DNA of 64,000 nucleotides, taken from positions 1,550,001-1,614,000 of the forward strand of contig JACCLO010000009.1 in NCBI GenBank assembly GCA_029448655.1. The letters run 5' to 3'. A program made the translations under genes and the position numbers. Source of the DNA: Wolfiporia cocos (taxonomy: Eukaryota > Basidiomycota > Agaricomycetes > Polyporales > Phaeolaceae). The notes under the pieces were generated by a model. The model saw nothing but the letters and a program-made list of their open reading frames with translations, was not told the DNA's origin and did not search any database. Below are positions 23,781 to 34,938 of the stretch, piece by piece. How positions within the stretch are numbered: the first letter of the stretch is position 1; every line of letters starts with the position of its first letter.

Positions 23781-26700
23781 GGGGTACCCATCCGACGCGG
23801 GTCCGCGCCGTTTGCCGCAGGGTCCGAACGCACGGGCGTCTCTTGTTCTGAGGACGCCAGATTCGACTCGACGCAAGATCCGGTGGCGCGCCAGCCGGGC
23901 TCTAGAGCTTGGCTAAGGCCTTGGGGCTTGCCATTGATAATTCTACTGCCGGGTGGACGAATCCCGCGAGCGCCCGTCGACGCCCTGTACGTGCGCAGAC
24001 GGACGCGCCGCGTGCGCTGCGGACGCCGCCGCGACGACGCTGCGTTCAGGGTGCAGAGCTAGCGCGCGCGCAGGGACGAAGAGCTGTGTGGCAGTGCGTC
24101 TTGCGATTGGCCGGCACCAGGATCGCTGCCGAGCTCCGCTGGCGCTGCGCCCGACGGCCTTGGCGGCGTGGTGGGCTTGGCGCGCGTGCTATTTCGCACC
24201 TCGCTTCGAGCACCTTGCTGACTAGCTCGACGTCGGCGCTCGCGAGCGGGGCTCAGTACGCGGTGGCGTGTCCCCGGGCATGGACCGAGCGACGACGTCT
24301 GATAAGCCGTAGCCCCACCTGTGAGATCCCGCAGCCGTGTGTGCGAGCAGCCCGTGCCCGTCGCACACGCCTGCGGCCATCAGAACGCGTCTCTGCAGGC
24401 GATATCTACGCGCACCGCGATGGAACGCTCGCTTGCCACCGCCAGTATCCATCCCTCTGCGCACGCAATCGTCTCTCGCAATCGGGGATAGAGCGGCAGC
24501 GCACACTTGTGGATATCCACCTCCCCAACGCGATAGCGCTTCGGATCCTATACAACGTGCCGCCCGTACCTGTGCAGATTGGCTGCACAGATTCGTGTCC
24601 ACATCCATATTCGCGGCCCAGCCAAATCCTGTGTAATCTGCGGAGGAGCAGCTGTCGAGACGAGTGCTTCACTGAATCGCGAAGCGAGGCAAAGCCCGTG
24701 CGCGGAAATGAAGTGACAAACAGCAAAGCGCGGCGCGAGCGCAGGCGCCAACGGTGCCCCGAGTCCCATACTGCAGCCAGTGCCCGCCTCAGCAAGCCAG
24801 GGTTCGCGCGCACGTTCCTCTCACCCTGCCAGTGGCCATCTCAGGTCTCAGTACACATGTGAAATGATAGTACACATGTGAAAGTCAGCACCCGCGGCCG
24901 CTGATCCTCCACAACTGGACCAGCACCCCAGCCCAGCAGCGCCACGCGCCCAGCGGCAATGTACGCCATAATGCAGCCGCCGTGCCACCGCCGTCAGCTG
25001 GCAGCCTTCCTCGACCCCGCTTCGACACGTGTAGCCCTCGCCAAGCAGAGCATTGCAAGTACGTGTCCGCGACGCAACGGCGATCCTCCGCCCTGTCTGT
25101 TCGTGTTCGCACCGCCCCCGGCCCCGGCCAGCTAGCGCGCGATCGACGCGCACCACGGCGCGGACACGCATCCTGGCCGCCACGCCCGCACCAGGCCGCA
25201 GAGCCCGCCGCGTCCACGCCACGGTCACGCCGCGCGTACCCGTCTCGGCGCACTTCACGTTCAACGCTTAACGCCGATCAGCACCCTTCCCGCGTGCGTG
25301 CGCGTGCGCCCGACACCGGCACGCTCCCATCAGACGCAAACGCGGACGCAGATGCGGATCTGGGAGCGCGACGGCCGCGGCGGCGCGGAGATGGACGGCG
25401 GACGATGCGTGCGGGCCGGGCACCTGGGTCCAGGTCCAGGTCCAGGTACAGCGCGCAGGTGCCCGCGTAGATGCGCCGCGGTTAATCCAGATTGCCTGCG
25501 AGAGATCGGTGGCGGCGGCGAAGGCGGCTGCGACGCGTGCACAGGACGCCGCGGTGGCGGCGGGGAGGGGACCACATTGCGGTGCATGCACACACAGCAT
25601 CGCGCCGTGTCCTCTCCGCCGCGCTGCCGCGCCAGACGTATCAGGTCAACGTTTTGCAATTTGCACTTTCGCACTTAACACTTTGTGCTCTCTACAGCCC
25701 CTTCTCGCTTGTCCGTCAAATCGCATGTATTGACGCGAGCTGTGGCACTAACCGGCGCCGCGCAGCCGCTGCTTTGACCGCCTGTAGCCGTGTGGCGCAG
25801 GTACCGAGTCTCAGGAAAAAGGTATGAGATCCTCGACATGAGCCTCTGTACCTGTGCGACACATCTGGGGTTGCCTGAACCAGCAGCTGCGAGGCACCAA
25901 CTTGTGACGCAACAAGCGTCAATACGTCGGTCAATACGGCCGAGGGACCATGTCGAAGGCAAACTGTCAAAAGCAAAATTGCAAAATGCGAAAAGTTGAC
26001 CTGATACGTCTGGCCGGCCGTACTCTTGGCCGGGGCCTGCACAGATGGCTTCGGCGCCGCTGCACGCCTCCGAGTCCGCATGCGCACCGCGCCCGCTCGC
26101 CGCCGCCGGCGCTGCCGCTCGCGCGCACCCACGCGTCCGCGCCACAGCCGCTGCCATCCGCACTCGGCCTGCGCGGAGCGCGAGGGATGGTGAGCCCCCG
26201 CCTCGTCTCGTCGCGGAGTGTCAGGTCTCGCGCGAGCGTCCGCCCGGCGCGGGCGCGGCGGCCATGTCGATGTCCACGCTCTCGGCCTGGCGCGCCGCGC
26301 ACGCCCCTGCGTTCGGCTTAGACCTGCGACACGCGCACCTCCCGCTGCACCGACAACGCCCGGCCCATCAGGATCGATCTGGCGGATGGCGCGGGGCCGG
26401 AAGCGCACGCAGCCAGCCTCGGCGCGGAGACGCAGCAGCATGCGCGATGCAGATGCAGATGCGCGCGTGTGCGCAGGCGTGCAAGCCTGGATCCGCCGCG
26501 CCGCCATGGATCCAGATCGCCGTGCAGCGTGCGGGTGGCACACTGCCGCTGCCAGCCGTCCCCACCGGCGTCGGCACCTGTTTGCTCTGCGCTGAGTCTC
26601 TGCGGGATGCGGGTCTCGATGCTGTATCAGCACGGTGACCCAGACTTGCTGCTCGCAAGACCCGAATCATAGCACGTCGCTGGAGGGACTGCAGACTGCT

Positions 26701-27184
26701 GCAGAACAGGACTGAATAACGCTCCTCGACCCGTTCTGGGCATCAAGAAAGAGGGAAATGAAGATAGTTGGGGTAATATGATCGTGTGCGGAGCAAGATG
26801 CGGTGTATTAGTGATGCTGATCGGATGCCACACAATCATATGCCCTATTGCAGCTCTATGTGGGTAGGTTCCATCAGACTTTACCCCAGAGCTTATCCCG
26901 ACACAGCACCCCAAGCTCAGAATATGTACTGTGCAGCACATGTGCGACCGCCTTCAATCAGTCTCATAAGCTCTGGGGCTTCTGAAGGTGCTGGGAGCAC
27001 CGAGGCGGAGGCTTCCGCGCTCTCAGAACCTCAGCGCTTCTCGTCTCTTGACGACCACGACGGTCTGTGCAAGCCGACAGTTCCTCGCCATCAGCGTCGA
27101 GCATCCATCACCACAGATAGCTGGTGCGTCCTGGCACACGCCGAACAAGATAAGATCCCACCGACCGCCGACCGCTGGCAGTAT
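23781..27184. repeat. Tandem unit B of the triplication (about 3.4 kb)
   Basis: The longest copy. It shares blocks with A at spacings of about 3.0 to 3.3 kb and with C at about 3.4 kb (for example ACGCAAGATCCGGTGGCGCG at 23871 and 27281). The growing offset shows insertions inside B, one of which is the MITE at 25632-26013. No convincing complete gene. Confidence 0.55.
25632..26013. mobile_element. MITE with CCAGACGTATCAGGTCAAC termini, 382 bp
   Basis: The left end CCAGACGTATCAGGTCAAC is repeated in inverted form at the right end, followed inward by TTTTGCAA on both sides. No coding capacity. A clear target duplication is not seen. A diverged left half of the same family is at about 17174. 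Confidence 0.6.
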
Positions 27185-28060
27185 TGGGGTCCTCCGCGCG
27201 CCGTACCCGTACGTAGGTCCACGCCGTTTGCCGCAGGGGCGCCTTCTCACGGTCTGTTCGGGGACGCGAGATCCGCCTCGACGCAAGATCCGGTGGCGCG
27301 CACCCGGGGACGCGGCGTGCGAGTGATCGGGCTCTTGGCTGCTGGCTCATGCCATCGATGATCATGTTGCCGGGTGGACGGATCCCGTGGCGCCAGTCGG
27401 CATTCCCGCGACGACGCAGCGTTCAAGGTGCAGAGCCAGCGCGCACGCATAGGAGAAGAGCTCTAACCCTGCGTGGTGATGCGTCTGCGATTGGCCGGCA
27501 CTGGGGTTGCTGCCGAGCTCCGCCACTCTTGGATCTGGGGTCGGCCTATGCAGAGGAGAGCCACCGATGTACGCCGCTCACGAGCACGGTATTACAATCG
27601 TACGATGTACGGGGCACCTGACAGAATGCGCCTGTGCAGGCAGTGTCTACGCGCACCAGCGTTAAACGCCCGTTTCTGCGCACGCACTCGTCCACTCCTT
27701 TTGCCGTGATCGGGGGCAGAGCGATGGCGCACGCTTGTGGATATCAAGCTCTACGACACGATAGCATTCATCGCTCCGGATCCCTGCAGCGTGCTGTCCG
27801 TACCGGGCAGATTGGCCGCGCAGATTTGTGTCCACATTTATAGTATCCACATTCATATCCGCGTGCACGGAAATGAAGTAGCAAGCGCCAAGGGCTCCTC
27901 TCCCATACTGCCAGTGCCCGTCTCGGGTGGGTCCAGGGTCGGAACCCAGTCGACGTTGATCTTATACGCAGATGTGAAAGCCCGCACTCGACTGCCGTGG
28001 TGCGGCTCCCTCCTCGTAAACGCTCGCTTACCAGGATTGCGTAACGCACCACACTTCAAA
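27185..28060. repeat. Tandem unit C, truncated copy
   Basis: The first 0.9 kb follows unit B block by block: the ACGCAAGATCCGGTGG block, then GATTGGCCGGCAC, then the GATTGGC-GCAGATT segment near 27810. It then stops. It is the most degenerate copy, with the reading frame seen in A and B broken. Confidence 0.5.
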
Positions 28061-29659
28061 GTAAGAATTATGATGTTGAAGAGTTCCTAACTATACACAG
28101 GCATGAAGGTGAAGCATGCAGTGTCACACCGATGATTTTTGCATAAGGCATGTGGGAAAATGCCAAACCCTTGAATATATCGAACAGGTATATGACCCAT
28201 AACATCACCCTACACATCAACTGTGATGAGGGGTTCACTCACCTTATTGCCCAGCCTCACCTCTGCCTCATGGCTTCCCCAGCCATGCATCACCCCAGCC
28301 CTGAACTGGCCATACACAACTTGAGGCTCTTACATGGCCACACTGACTCATTGGCCCTCACCTGGCCACACCTGACTGACCCACTGGCCCATTGGCCCGG
28401 CCCATACATGGCCACCCCTATTGCACTCTACCCTTTTCCCTACAATACCCACCCCAAGTATGACCCTTACCACCACTCTATTGGCTCTAGTTAGCTGCCA
28501 TACATGTACTTAGGATACTGCCTGTGGGGTATAAATGGTTGTCTCTCTCCCTCTCTCCCATGTGTCATGTGCTCACAAAGTGCTTCTCTGGGCACCATTC
28601 ACTATTTTTTTGAATTAACAAAAAAGATGTGAAAACAGTGCATGCCAAGGATTTCCATAAACACTGTAACATATCCACAGGACATACAGCATTCTAGTGG
28701 TCCTTGGCACACCAGTTCTGAAACCTTGAATAGAGGATGCAAAAACATATGTAACACAAATCTAAGTAGACATACTCAATGATCACTACTCCAAGAGAAT
28801 ATATGTGTAGTTTGAAGGAGATACAATGTAGAGAAGGGATAGCCCTTGAGATACTCCATCATGGCATGCATATCAGCCATTTGGTATGTCACAGTCTTTT
28901 ACACTCATAGGAAACTGGTTGACTTAGGTAAAAAGACATAACTTTAGGGGCAAACACCTTGGGGGTGAGCCTTCCTTGCCCCATTAGTGTGCACCTAGGG
29001 AGACACAGCACCTACCTGGTAAGATAAAGTAGTGTATCTACTTGTATAGATAACCACTCGTGGTACAGCATGTCACAGTTTTTACCAAGTTTTATATCCA
29101 AAAGACTTGTGTCTGGAATTATCTTTTGCATTTCAAGCCTTAACCATCACATGCCATATGGGCACTTATGCATCACATGATAGTTCCCTTATGGGGCTAC
29201 AATATTGCATAATTAGCATGTGACCATGGGAATAGCTTGGATAAGCATTACTGTGGTACCAGATTGTATAACTATATAGTTACAAGCCACCAAACCTTGC
29301 CTAGGTTAGGGGTACAGTCTAGATCACCACAAGATCCAAAGCACATGATGTCACAGATGTGACATTTTTAGGACATTTTTCCTAAAATCTATTGGAGGTT
29401 TCTACAGTTAACACTGGGTTATCTGGCACTTACAATAGCTTAGCCAGCTATCAGTCATATTTTACATTATATACACAATCACAAGATATGACAACATGTC
29501 AAACACACTAGTCATCTCTCTTAACTCATCTGGTCCAAACTATAGATCACATGTCTTACACATATCCTGATACCGGCATATGTCATAGCTATTACACTAT
29601 CCCTGGCACTGACTCATGACATTCAGCCACAAAGATGGAACCACAGCTACACATGCAAT
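28061..29659. other. AT-rich repeat-like DNA, no gene
   Basis: Sharp drop in GC compared with the preceding block. A C/A-rich stretch (28210-28500) and a TATAAAT box with a CT-rich run (about 28530-28560) resemble an old LTR promoter, but I found no matched ends. A 20-base segment near 28693 (TAGTGGTCCTTGGCACA core) recurs inverted near 50463. Confidence 0.35.
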
Positions 29660-29664
29660 ATTAC

Positions 29665-30363
29665 TGACACAGACTAGACTGTGGGACTCACACTGTAACC
29701 TAATAAGCGACTTGAAGGAGTTGCTGGAGGTTGGTGAGGAGGCTAGTGGGCGCAAGCAGAGATGATATGTAACTGTGCGAATGCAGAGAACAAATCTAAG
29801 GCTTATCCGCAGTGATAGCCCTACTTATATACATGCTTTGTTTGGTTACCGGTAAGGGAGCCAAACATGAAGGTGGTCTGTGCGCAGACATAACTAATAT
29901 GGTTAAGTCATAAACTACAATAGACCATGTGCGCCGGTAATGGCCGCACCAGTAAGATCGTTTGTTTGGACCGTAGGTCCATGTTGTGGAAGTGGCTGTA
30001 GCTACGTTAGTAAGCCATGCATGTGATTCTTATATTCCGGTATCGGGATATGAGTAATCGTAAGGTCATTGGCATGTGATAATGAGCGGGCCGCTTATCC
30101 TATTGTACTGACATAGCCCGGTACCGGGATATGAGTAAAGCGCGTGACACCGAAGGTTAGTCCGCTGAGTCATTGACGCGTACAAGCGTGTTATGTACGT
30201 GTTGTTATGACAAGTGGACGTATACCGCGTTGTGTACGTGTTGTTTGGTTGCGTGTACGTGTAGACGGGCGCTTAGCAGCGTAAATGTCTACAAGGTCGT
30301 AGAAATACCAGATAAATAGGTAAAAATACGGGAAAAATAGTGGCATGTCCCAAATCTGTGACA
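29665..30363 (-). repeat. 3' LTR of the chromovirus
   Basis: 699 bp, TG...CA termini, same length and apparently same sequence as 45027-45725. Contains the TATA/R-start signals described for the other LTR. Confidence 0.92.
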
Positions 30364-30380
30364 TTACCCCCTCTTCAGGT
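30364..30380 (-). promoter_or_regulatory. Polypurine tract of the chromovirus
   Basis: On the minus strand a CCTGAAGAGGGGG purine run abuts the 3' LTR, the expected plus-strand primer site for reverse transcription. The nested element has a similar tract in the same place. Confidence 0.7.
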
Positions 30381-30402
30381 TTCATTGTCCCTAATGGAAC
30401 GA

Positions 30403-33400
30403 TTACTTTCCTGTGGGGCCGAATCCACCAGTACCGCGCTCAGATTTAATCTTTCCAAAGTAAGATTTTCCGTGTAGCGTAATGTGCGGGTCCTTAGCAA
30501 CTTCGCAGATGAGCTGAGCAATCTTATCACCGGCCCGAATATCGATAGATATATCGGAGTGATTCCGGAGAATGATGATTACTTCGCCTTGATAATCGTG
30601 GTCGATAACGCCACCCATTACGTCTATGCCTTTTCGGGCAAGACTAGAGCGGGGGGCGATACGTCCGTAAGTGCCGAAAGGTACCTGGATCTTCAGTTTG
30701 GTGTTGTATTCTGTCTGCCCGTGAGCTGGCAGAACGTCGCCTGTTGCAGTGTACAGGTCAAACCCAACCGAGTCCTTGGTTCCCTTTTCCGGCATTCGGC
30801 CGCCTTCACCGACTACGATTTTCAAGTCCGCGTTTTGGTTAATGTCTGCTGACATCCATCCCCCGTCGGGGTGTCTAACCATGCGCTGCTTAGGATCCTT
30901 TGCAAATTCTTCGCGATACTGCGGCCAGTCGTCTGGCCACGTGCATTCGTCGGCTTCCCAGTCGTCGCTGTCAGGGTCGAAGACATGAACTGCTTCTTTC
31001 CTTCTAGCTGATCGCCTGAGGGGGACATCCTGCATTGGAATGGCGTGTGAAGCCTTGTATTCCTGCAGAATGTCATATGCCGTGTCGAGATCGGCTTCGC
31101 GTACCCAGGAGTCATCATTGATACCGAATCCCTTCCATCGGATTCTGTACTCAACTCTTCCTGCGCGGAGACGATGATCTAAGATCTTCTCGACTTCCCA
31201 TAATTCTTCGCCATCGACCATTTCTGGTTGAGGCTCTGGTTTTTTCTGATGCACCGGGTCCTTGTACATGACCAACTTGGAAGCGTGGAATACTGGGTGG
31301 TAAGCCCTGTATTGCTCGTCCATGTGTACCCTAAATGTGACCGGAGATAATTGTTCAATTATCCTAAATGGTCCCAAATAGCGTGGACTAAGACTTCTTT
31401 CGGAGTCTTGCCAGCTACGGGCGTCAACGAGAACTTTGTCGCCGACTTTAAACGGTACCGAGCGCTTATGTTGATCGTAGTACCAAGACCAGCGTTCAGC
31501 AGCCAGTTTCATTGCTGCCTTAGCTTGTTCTTGTGCTGACCATCGTTCGTAAGCAATGACATTTAGGTCCGTGTATGGTGTTGGACGTAAATTTGTAGGT
31601 CCTGCATTAGGGTGCCTTCCTAGTTCGACAAAGAATGGGCTATTCTTTGTTGTCTCACTAGCCGCGTTGTTGTACGCGAATTCAGCCGTTGGGAGAAACC
31701 ATGACCAGTTATCCTTTTGAATAACATCGATGTAACATCTAAGATATTGTTCCAGGATCTGGTTAACTCTCTCCGTCTGGCCATCCGCTTGCGGGTGATA
31801 GGCGGTTGTCATTGACCGTTGGATTCCCAATTGCTCACACCATCCCTTGAATAAGGCGGCTGCGAATTGCGGGCCTCTATCCGAAATGATTTGTTTCGGA
31901 AGTCCGTGGTTCGGATAAATCCGAAGGTACAGGAGGTTCGCTAATTCTTTTGCCGTTATCTTGTCTGACGTGGGAATGAAGTGTGCTCGTTTGGTAAGCC
32001 GGTCCACTATTACCATAATAGCATTGAATTGTTTCAATTCGCCGCTGGGCGGTAGGTGGACGATAAGGTCAATTGTGACGGTGTCCCAAGGTGCTTCCGG
32101 AACTGGGAGCGGTTGCAGGGGTCCGTACGGGGTCTGGTTGTGGTTCTTCATGCGTTGACATGTGTCACAACCTTCCACGTATTGCTTTACCATCGTGGTC
32201 ATTCCAGGCCACCAGTAATTACGTGATAGAAGTTCATAGGTCTTCCATCGTCCGAAGTGTCCGGCCGTCACATGGTCATGATGTAACTCCAGAATCTTCG
32301 TGCGCAATTCCTTAGGCTCTTTTGGAACGTACACTTTTCCTCGTCTGAGGAGTAATCCGGCCTCCATGTTCCATTCCTGGAGATCTTTACCGAATTCCTT
32401 GGGACCACTTTTCAGTAGTTCCTGGTAATCTTTGGTAATTTGATCGTCCATGAGGGCTTGTCGGATTTGTCGGAGAAGGTCCTCGTCGCCTGATTGTATC
32501 TCCTGCTGTGACGCTTCTAGCGCCCTAACCGTAAAGTATTCCGGTTTCAGCAAAATTTGATCGCGATTGTCGAGTTCCACCCCTTCTTCATGGTCTGGCC
32601 TCCGTGACAGAGGATCAGCCGTGAGCATTGTTTTACCGGGTTTGTGACACATGGTGAAGTTGAACCTTGTCAGGTAAAGACTCCAACGTGCCTGTCTCCG
32701 GGTTAGCCGTTGTGCCGATTTGAAGTATGTCAGATTGAGATGATCCGACCATACTTCAAATTTGTGTGGGTGTCCTTCGAGGTAATGTCTCCATTCCTCT
32801 AGAGCGCGGATGATTGCAAGCAACTCCTTATCGTAAATCTCATAGTTCCTTTCGGGTGCTGATAGAGATTTCGAGTAAAAGGCTACCGGGTGCCAGAGCT
32901 TATCCTCCGAAGAGTATTGTGATAGCACTGCACCAGTTGCGTAATCGGAAGAATCCGCTTCCACGCGGAACGGGGACTCCTGATCTGGGATCCGGAGTAT
33001 TGGAGCCGATGTGAAAGCTTCCTTGAGAGTTTGGAAGGCTTCCGCTTGTTCGGGTCCCCAGTTCCATTGCGTGTTTTTCCTGGACAGTTCGGTTAACGGC
33101 TTAACCACTTTGGAGAAGTCTTTAATGAACCGCCGGTAGTAGTTGGCGAAGCCAACAAAGGCCTGGACGTCCTTCACCTTGGCAGGTGTAGGCCAGTCCA
33201 TTACGCCGGCTACCTTCTTAGGGTCCATTTCGACTTTTCCTTTGGAAATGATCATTCCCAGGTATTCAATACTGCTTTGTTCGAAGAAGCACTTTTCAGG
33301 CTTCGCGAACAAGTCGTTGTCTTGCAAGATTTGTAATACTTGCTTGACAATACGACGGTGTTCCAACAGGTCGTTTCCGAACACAAGGATGTCGTCTAGG

Positions 33401-34938
33401 TAGACAATGACCTTTCCTTCTCTGATAAGGTCACCTAGAATATCGTTCATCATGTGTTGGAACGTGCTGGGTGCATTACAAAAACCGAAGTACATGACTA
33501 CGGCTTCGTAAAGGCCGTTAGGCGTAATGAATGCGGTCTTCCATTCATCTCCCTCCTTGATTCTTACGTTGTTGTAGCCCCAACGCAAGTCGAGCTTCGT
33601 AAATATCGAAGCCTGGCTAAGCTTATCGATAAGCTCGTCTATGCGTGGGAGAGGGTACCTGTTTTTAATGGTCAAGTCGTTTACTTTTCGGTAATCGACT
33701 ACCATTCGGGCTCCGCCGTCTTTTTTAGGGACGAAGAAGACCGGACTCGCGATCGGAGATTTCGAGTGTCGGATGTAGCCCTTCCGTAACTCTTCCTGAA
33801 TCCACTGATCTAGCGAGTTCGCTTCCTGAGGAGACATCTTGTATGCCTTACTCGGGGGCGGTAGTACCGCGTCATCGGGGAAGTCGATGGCGTGATCGTA
33901 TGGTTTCCGTTCGGGCATCCTTTCGGATGCGCGTTGAGAAAATACCGTGGGACCAAACTCCTGGTATTCCTCCGGAACCAAGGATTTCCATTTCTGGAGA
34001 TCCGCGTCTGTCAGGAATTCATCATCCGACTTCTCCGTTATTGACTGAATGGCGTCGATAAGGAGTTCCGTTCCTTCGTCAAGGGTGTTTACCCAAGCGA
34101 CAAAGGGATTCTCAGGCTCCTCTAAGCCGAGAAAATCTATTGGAAAGTCGTTGATAATCTGATAGATGTTGCGAGGTTCGATTTCGTCTTCTTCCTCAGA
34201 AATCGAGACCCGTTTGCCATGTTTGCATTTTTCCGTACACCGATATGTGAAGGTTCCTTCCGGCCAATTGAAGTCCGGGTTGTGTTTCAGGAACCAGTCA
34301 TATCCGAGGATCACATCCGCATTCTGTACGTCCATTACGTACAAGAATTCGGTGGACTTGTGTTCCTCGTGCACCATATAAGCTTTTACTGCCATATTGA
34401 TATTACCGGCGGTATTAGAGGTACCGTCGGCGTTGCGAATCTCGAGAGGCGAAGGTAGTTTCTGAGTGACTAACTTCTCCTCATGGACGAGTTTCTTATC
34501 TATGACGCTTATTGATGCACCGGTGTCGATTAATGCCATGGCGTTTACTTTCTTTCCATATACCCACAGTTCCACTTCGATAGAGAACGATTTATTGTCG
34601 TCTCGAGAATCGTTTCCATGTACATTATACAAAGTGAAAAACTTCAGCGCGAGCGGGTCAGGATAAAAGTTTTGTACAGGAGGGGCACGTGTAGCTAGTG
34701 TCCTTGTCCTCCGGGCAAAGTCCATTGCCGAGTTACCGAATATACCAAGATGGGATACCGAGTGACGTACGACCGCCTTATCCTCCCACAGGATAAGGGG
34801 TCTCTGTGAAGCCTCTTCGTAGAGGTGCGCTTCTTCGGGGCGCTGTACACTCCCAGCCGCTGCGGGGCTGGTGTGTTCTTCACAGAACGTCTTCGAGACG
34901 TGTGGTTGGGGCGAGGGGAACCGAGATGGTCCCGACAT
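30403..34938 (-). CDS. pol: Pol polyprotein with chromodomain and C-terminal dUTPase
   Basis: An uninterrupted 1511-residue frame. The aspartic protease has DTGAS at 138-142. Reverse transcriptase follows, with YLDD at 513-516, then RNase H (about 655-780). The integrase has a His/Cys zinc site (H887, H894, C924, C927), the D957, D1020, E1056 triad and a LGPF element at 1188-1191. The chromodomain is at about 1246-1295 with the YRIRWKGF core. The last 140 residues are a complete trimeric-type dUTPase: motif 1 GFDLYT (1392), motif 2 GRIAPRSS (1425), motif 3 GVIDHDYQG (1443), motif 4 AGDKIAQLI (1469) and motif 5 RGTGGFGPTG (1501). dUTPase removes dUTP so that less uracil enters cDNA. The frame begins inside the gag end, in the +1 frame, so expression needs +1 (or -2) frameshifting or reinitiation. 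No stops, so recently active. Confidence 0.95.
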   Translation of the reverse strand: MSGPSRFPSPQPHVSKTFCEEHTSPAAAGSVQRPEEAHLYEEASQRPLILWEDKAVVRHSVSHLGIFGNSAMDFARRTRTLATRAPPVQNFYPDPLALKFFTLYNVHGNDSRDDNKSFSIEVELWVYGKKVNAMALIDTGASISVIDKKLVHEEKLVTQKLPSPLEIRNADGTSNTAGNINMAVKAYMVHEEHKSTEFLYVMDVQNADVILGYDWFLKHNPDFNWPEGTFTYRCTEKCKHGKRVSISEEEDEIEPRNIYQIINDFPIDFLGLEEPENPFVAWVNTLDEGTELLIDAIQSITEKSDDEFLTDADLQKWKSLVPEEYQEFGPTVFSQRASERMPERKPYDHAIDFPDDAVLPPPSKAYKMSPQEANSLDQWIQEELRKGYIRHSKSPIASPVFFVPKKDGGARMVVDYRKVNDLTIKNRYPLPRIDELIDKLSQASIFTKLDLRWGYNNVRIKEGDEWKTAFITPNGLYEAVVMYFGFCNAPSTFQHMMNDILGDLIREGKVIVYLDDILVFGNDLLEHRRIVKQVLQILQDNDLFAKPEKCFFEQSSIEYLGMIISKGKVEMDPKKVAGVMDWPTPAKVKDVQAFVGFANYYRRFIKDFSKVVKPLTELSRKNTQWNWGPEQAEAFQTLKEAFTSAPILRIPDQESPFRVEADSSDYATGAVLSQYSSEDKLWHPVAFYSKSLSAPERNYEIYDKELLAIIRALEEWRHYLEGHPHKFEVWSDHLNLTYFKSAQRLTRRQARWSLYLTRFNFTMCHKPGKTMLTADPLSRRPDHEEGVELDNRDQILLKPEYFTVRALEASQQEIQSGDEDLLRQIRQALMDDQITKDYQELLKSGPKEFGKDLQEWNMEAGLLLRRGKVYVPKEPKELRTKILELHHDHVTAGHFGRWKTYELLSRNYWWPGMTTMVKQYVEGCDTCQRMKNHNQTPYGPLQPLPVPEAPWDTVTIDLIVHLPPSGELKQFNAIMVIVDRLTKRAHFIPTSDKITAKELANLLYLRIYPNHGLPKQIISDRGPQFAAALFKGWCEQLGIQRSMTTAYHPQADGQTERVNQILEQYLRCYIDVIQKDNWSWFLPTAEFAYNNAASETTKNSPFFVELGRHPNAGPTNLRPTPYTDLNVIAYERWSAQEQAKAAMKLAAERWSWYYDQHKRSVPFKVGDKVLVDARSWQDSERSLSPRYLGPFRIIEQLSPVTFRVHMDEQYRAYHPVFHASKLVMYKDPVHQKKPEPQPEMVDGEELWEVEKILDHRLRAGRVEYRIRWKGFGINDDSWVREADLDTAYDILQEYKASHAIPMQDVPLRRSARRKEAVHVFDPDSDDWEADECTWPDDWPQYREEFAKDPKQRMVRHPDGGWMSADINQNADLKIVVGEGGRMPEKGTKDSVGFDLYTATGDVLPAHGQTEYNTKLKIQVPFGTYGRIAPRSSLARKGIDVMGGVIDHDYQGEVIIILRNHSDISIDIRAGDKIAQLICEVAKDPHITLHGKSYFGKIKSERGTGGFGPTGK

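Noticed and set aside
28200..28680. Possible additional LTR with TATAAAT box
   Set aside because: No matching termini, target duplication or second copy could be found, so it is only mentioned as repeat-like DNA.
30484..30852. 122-codon plus frame at the end of pol
   Set aside because: Antisense of the dUTPase domain, whose five motifs identify the true frame.
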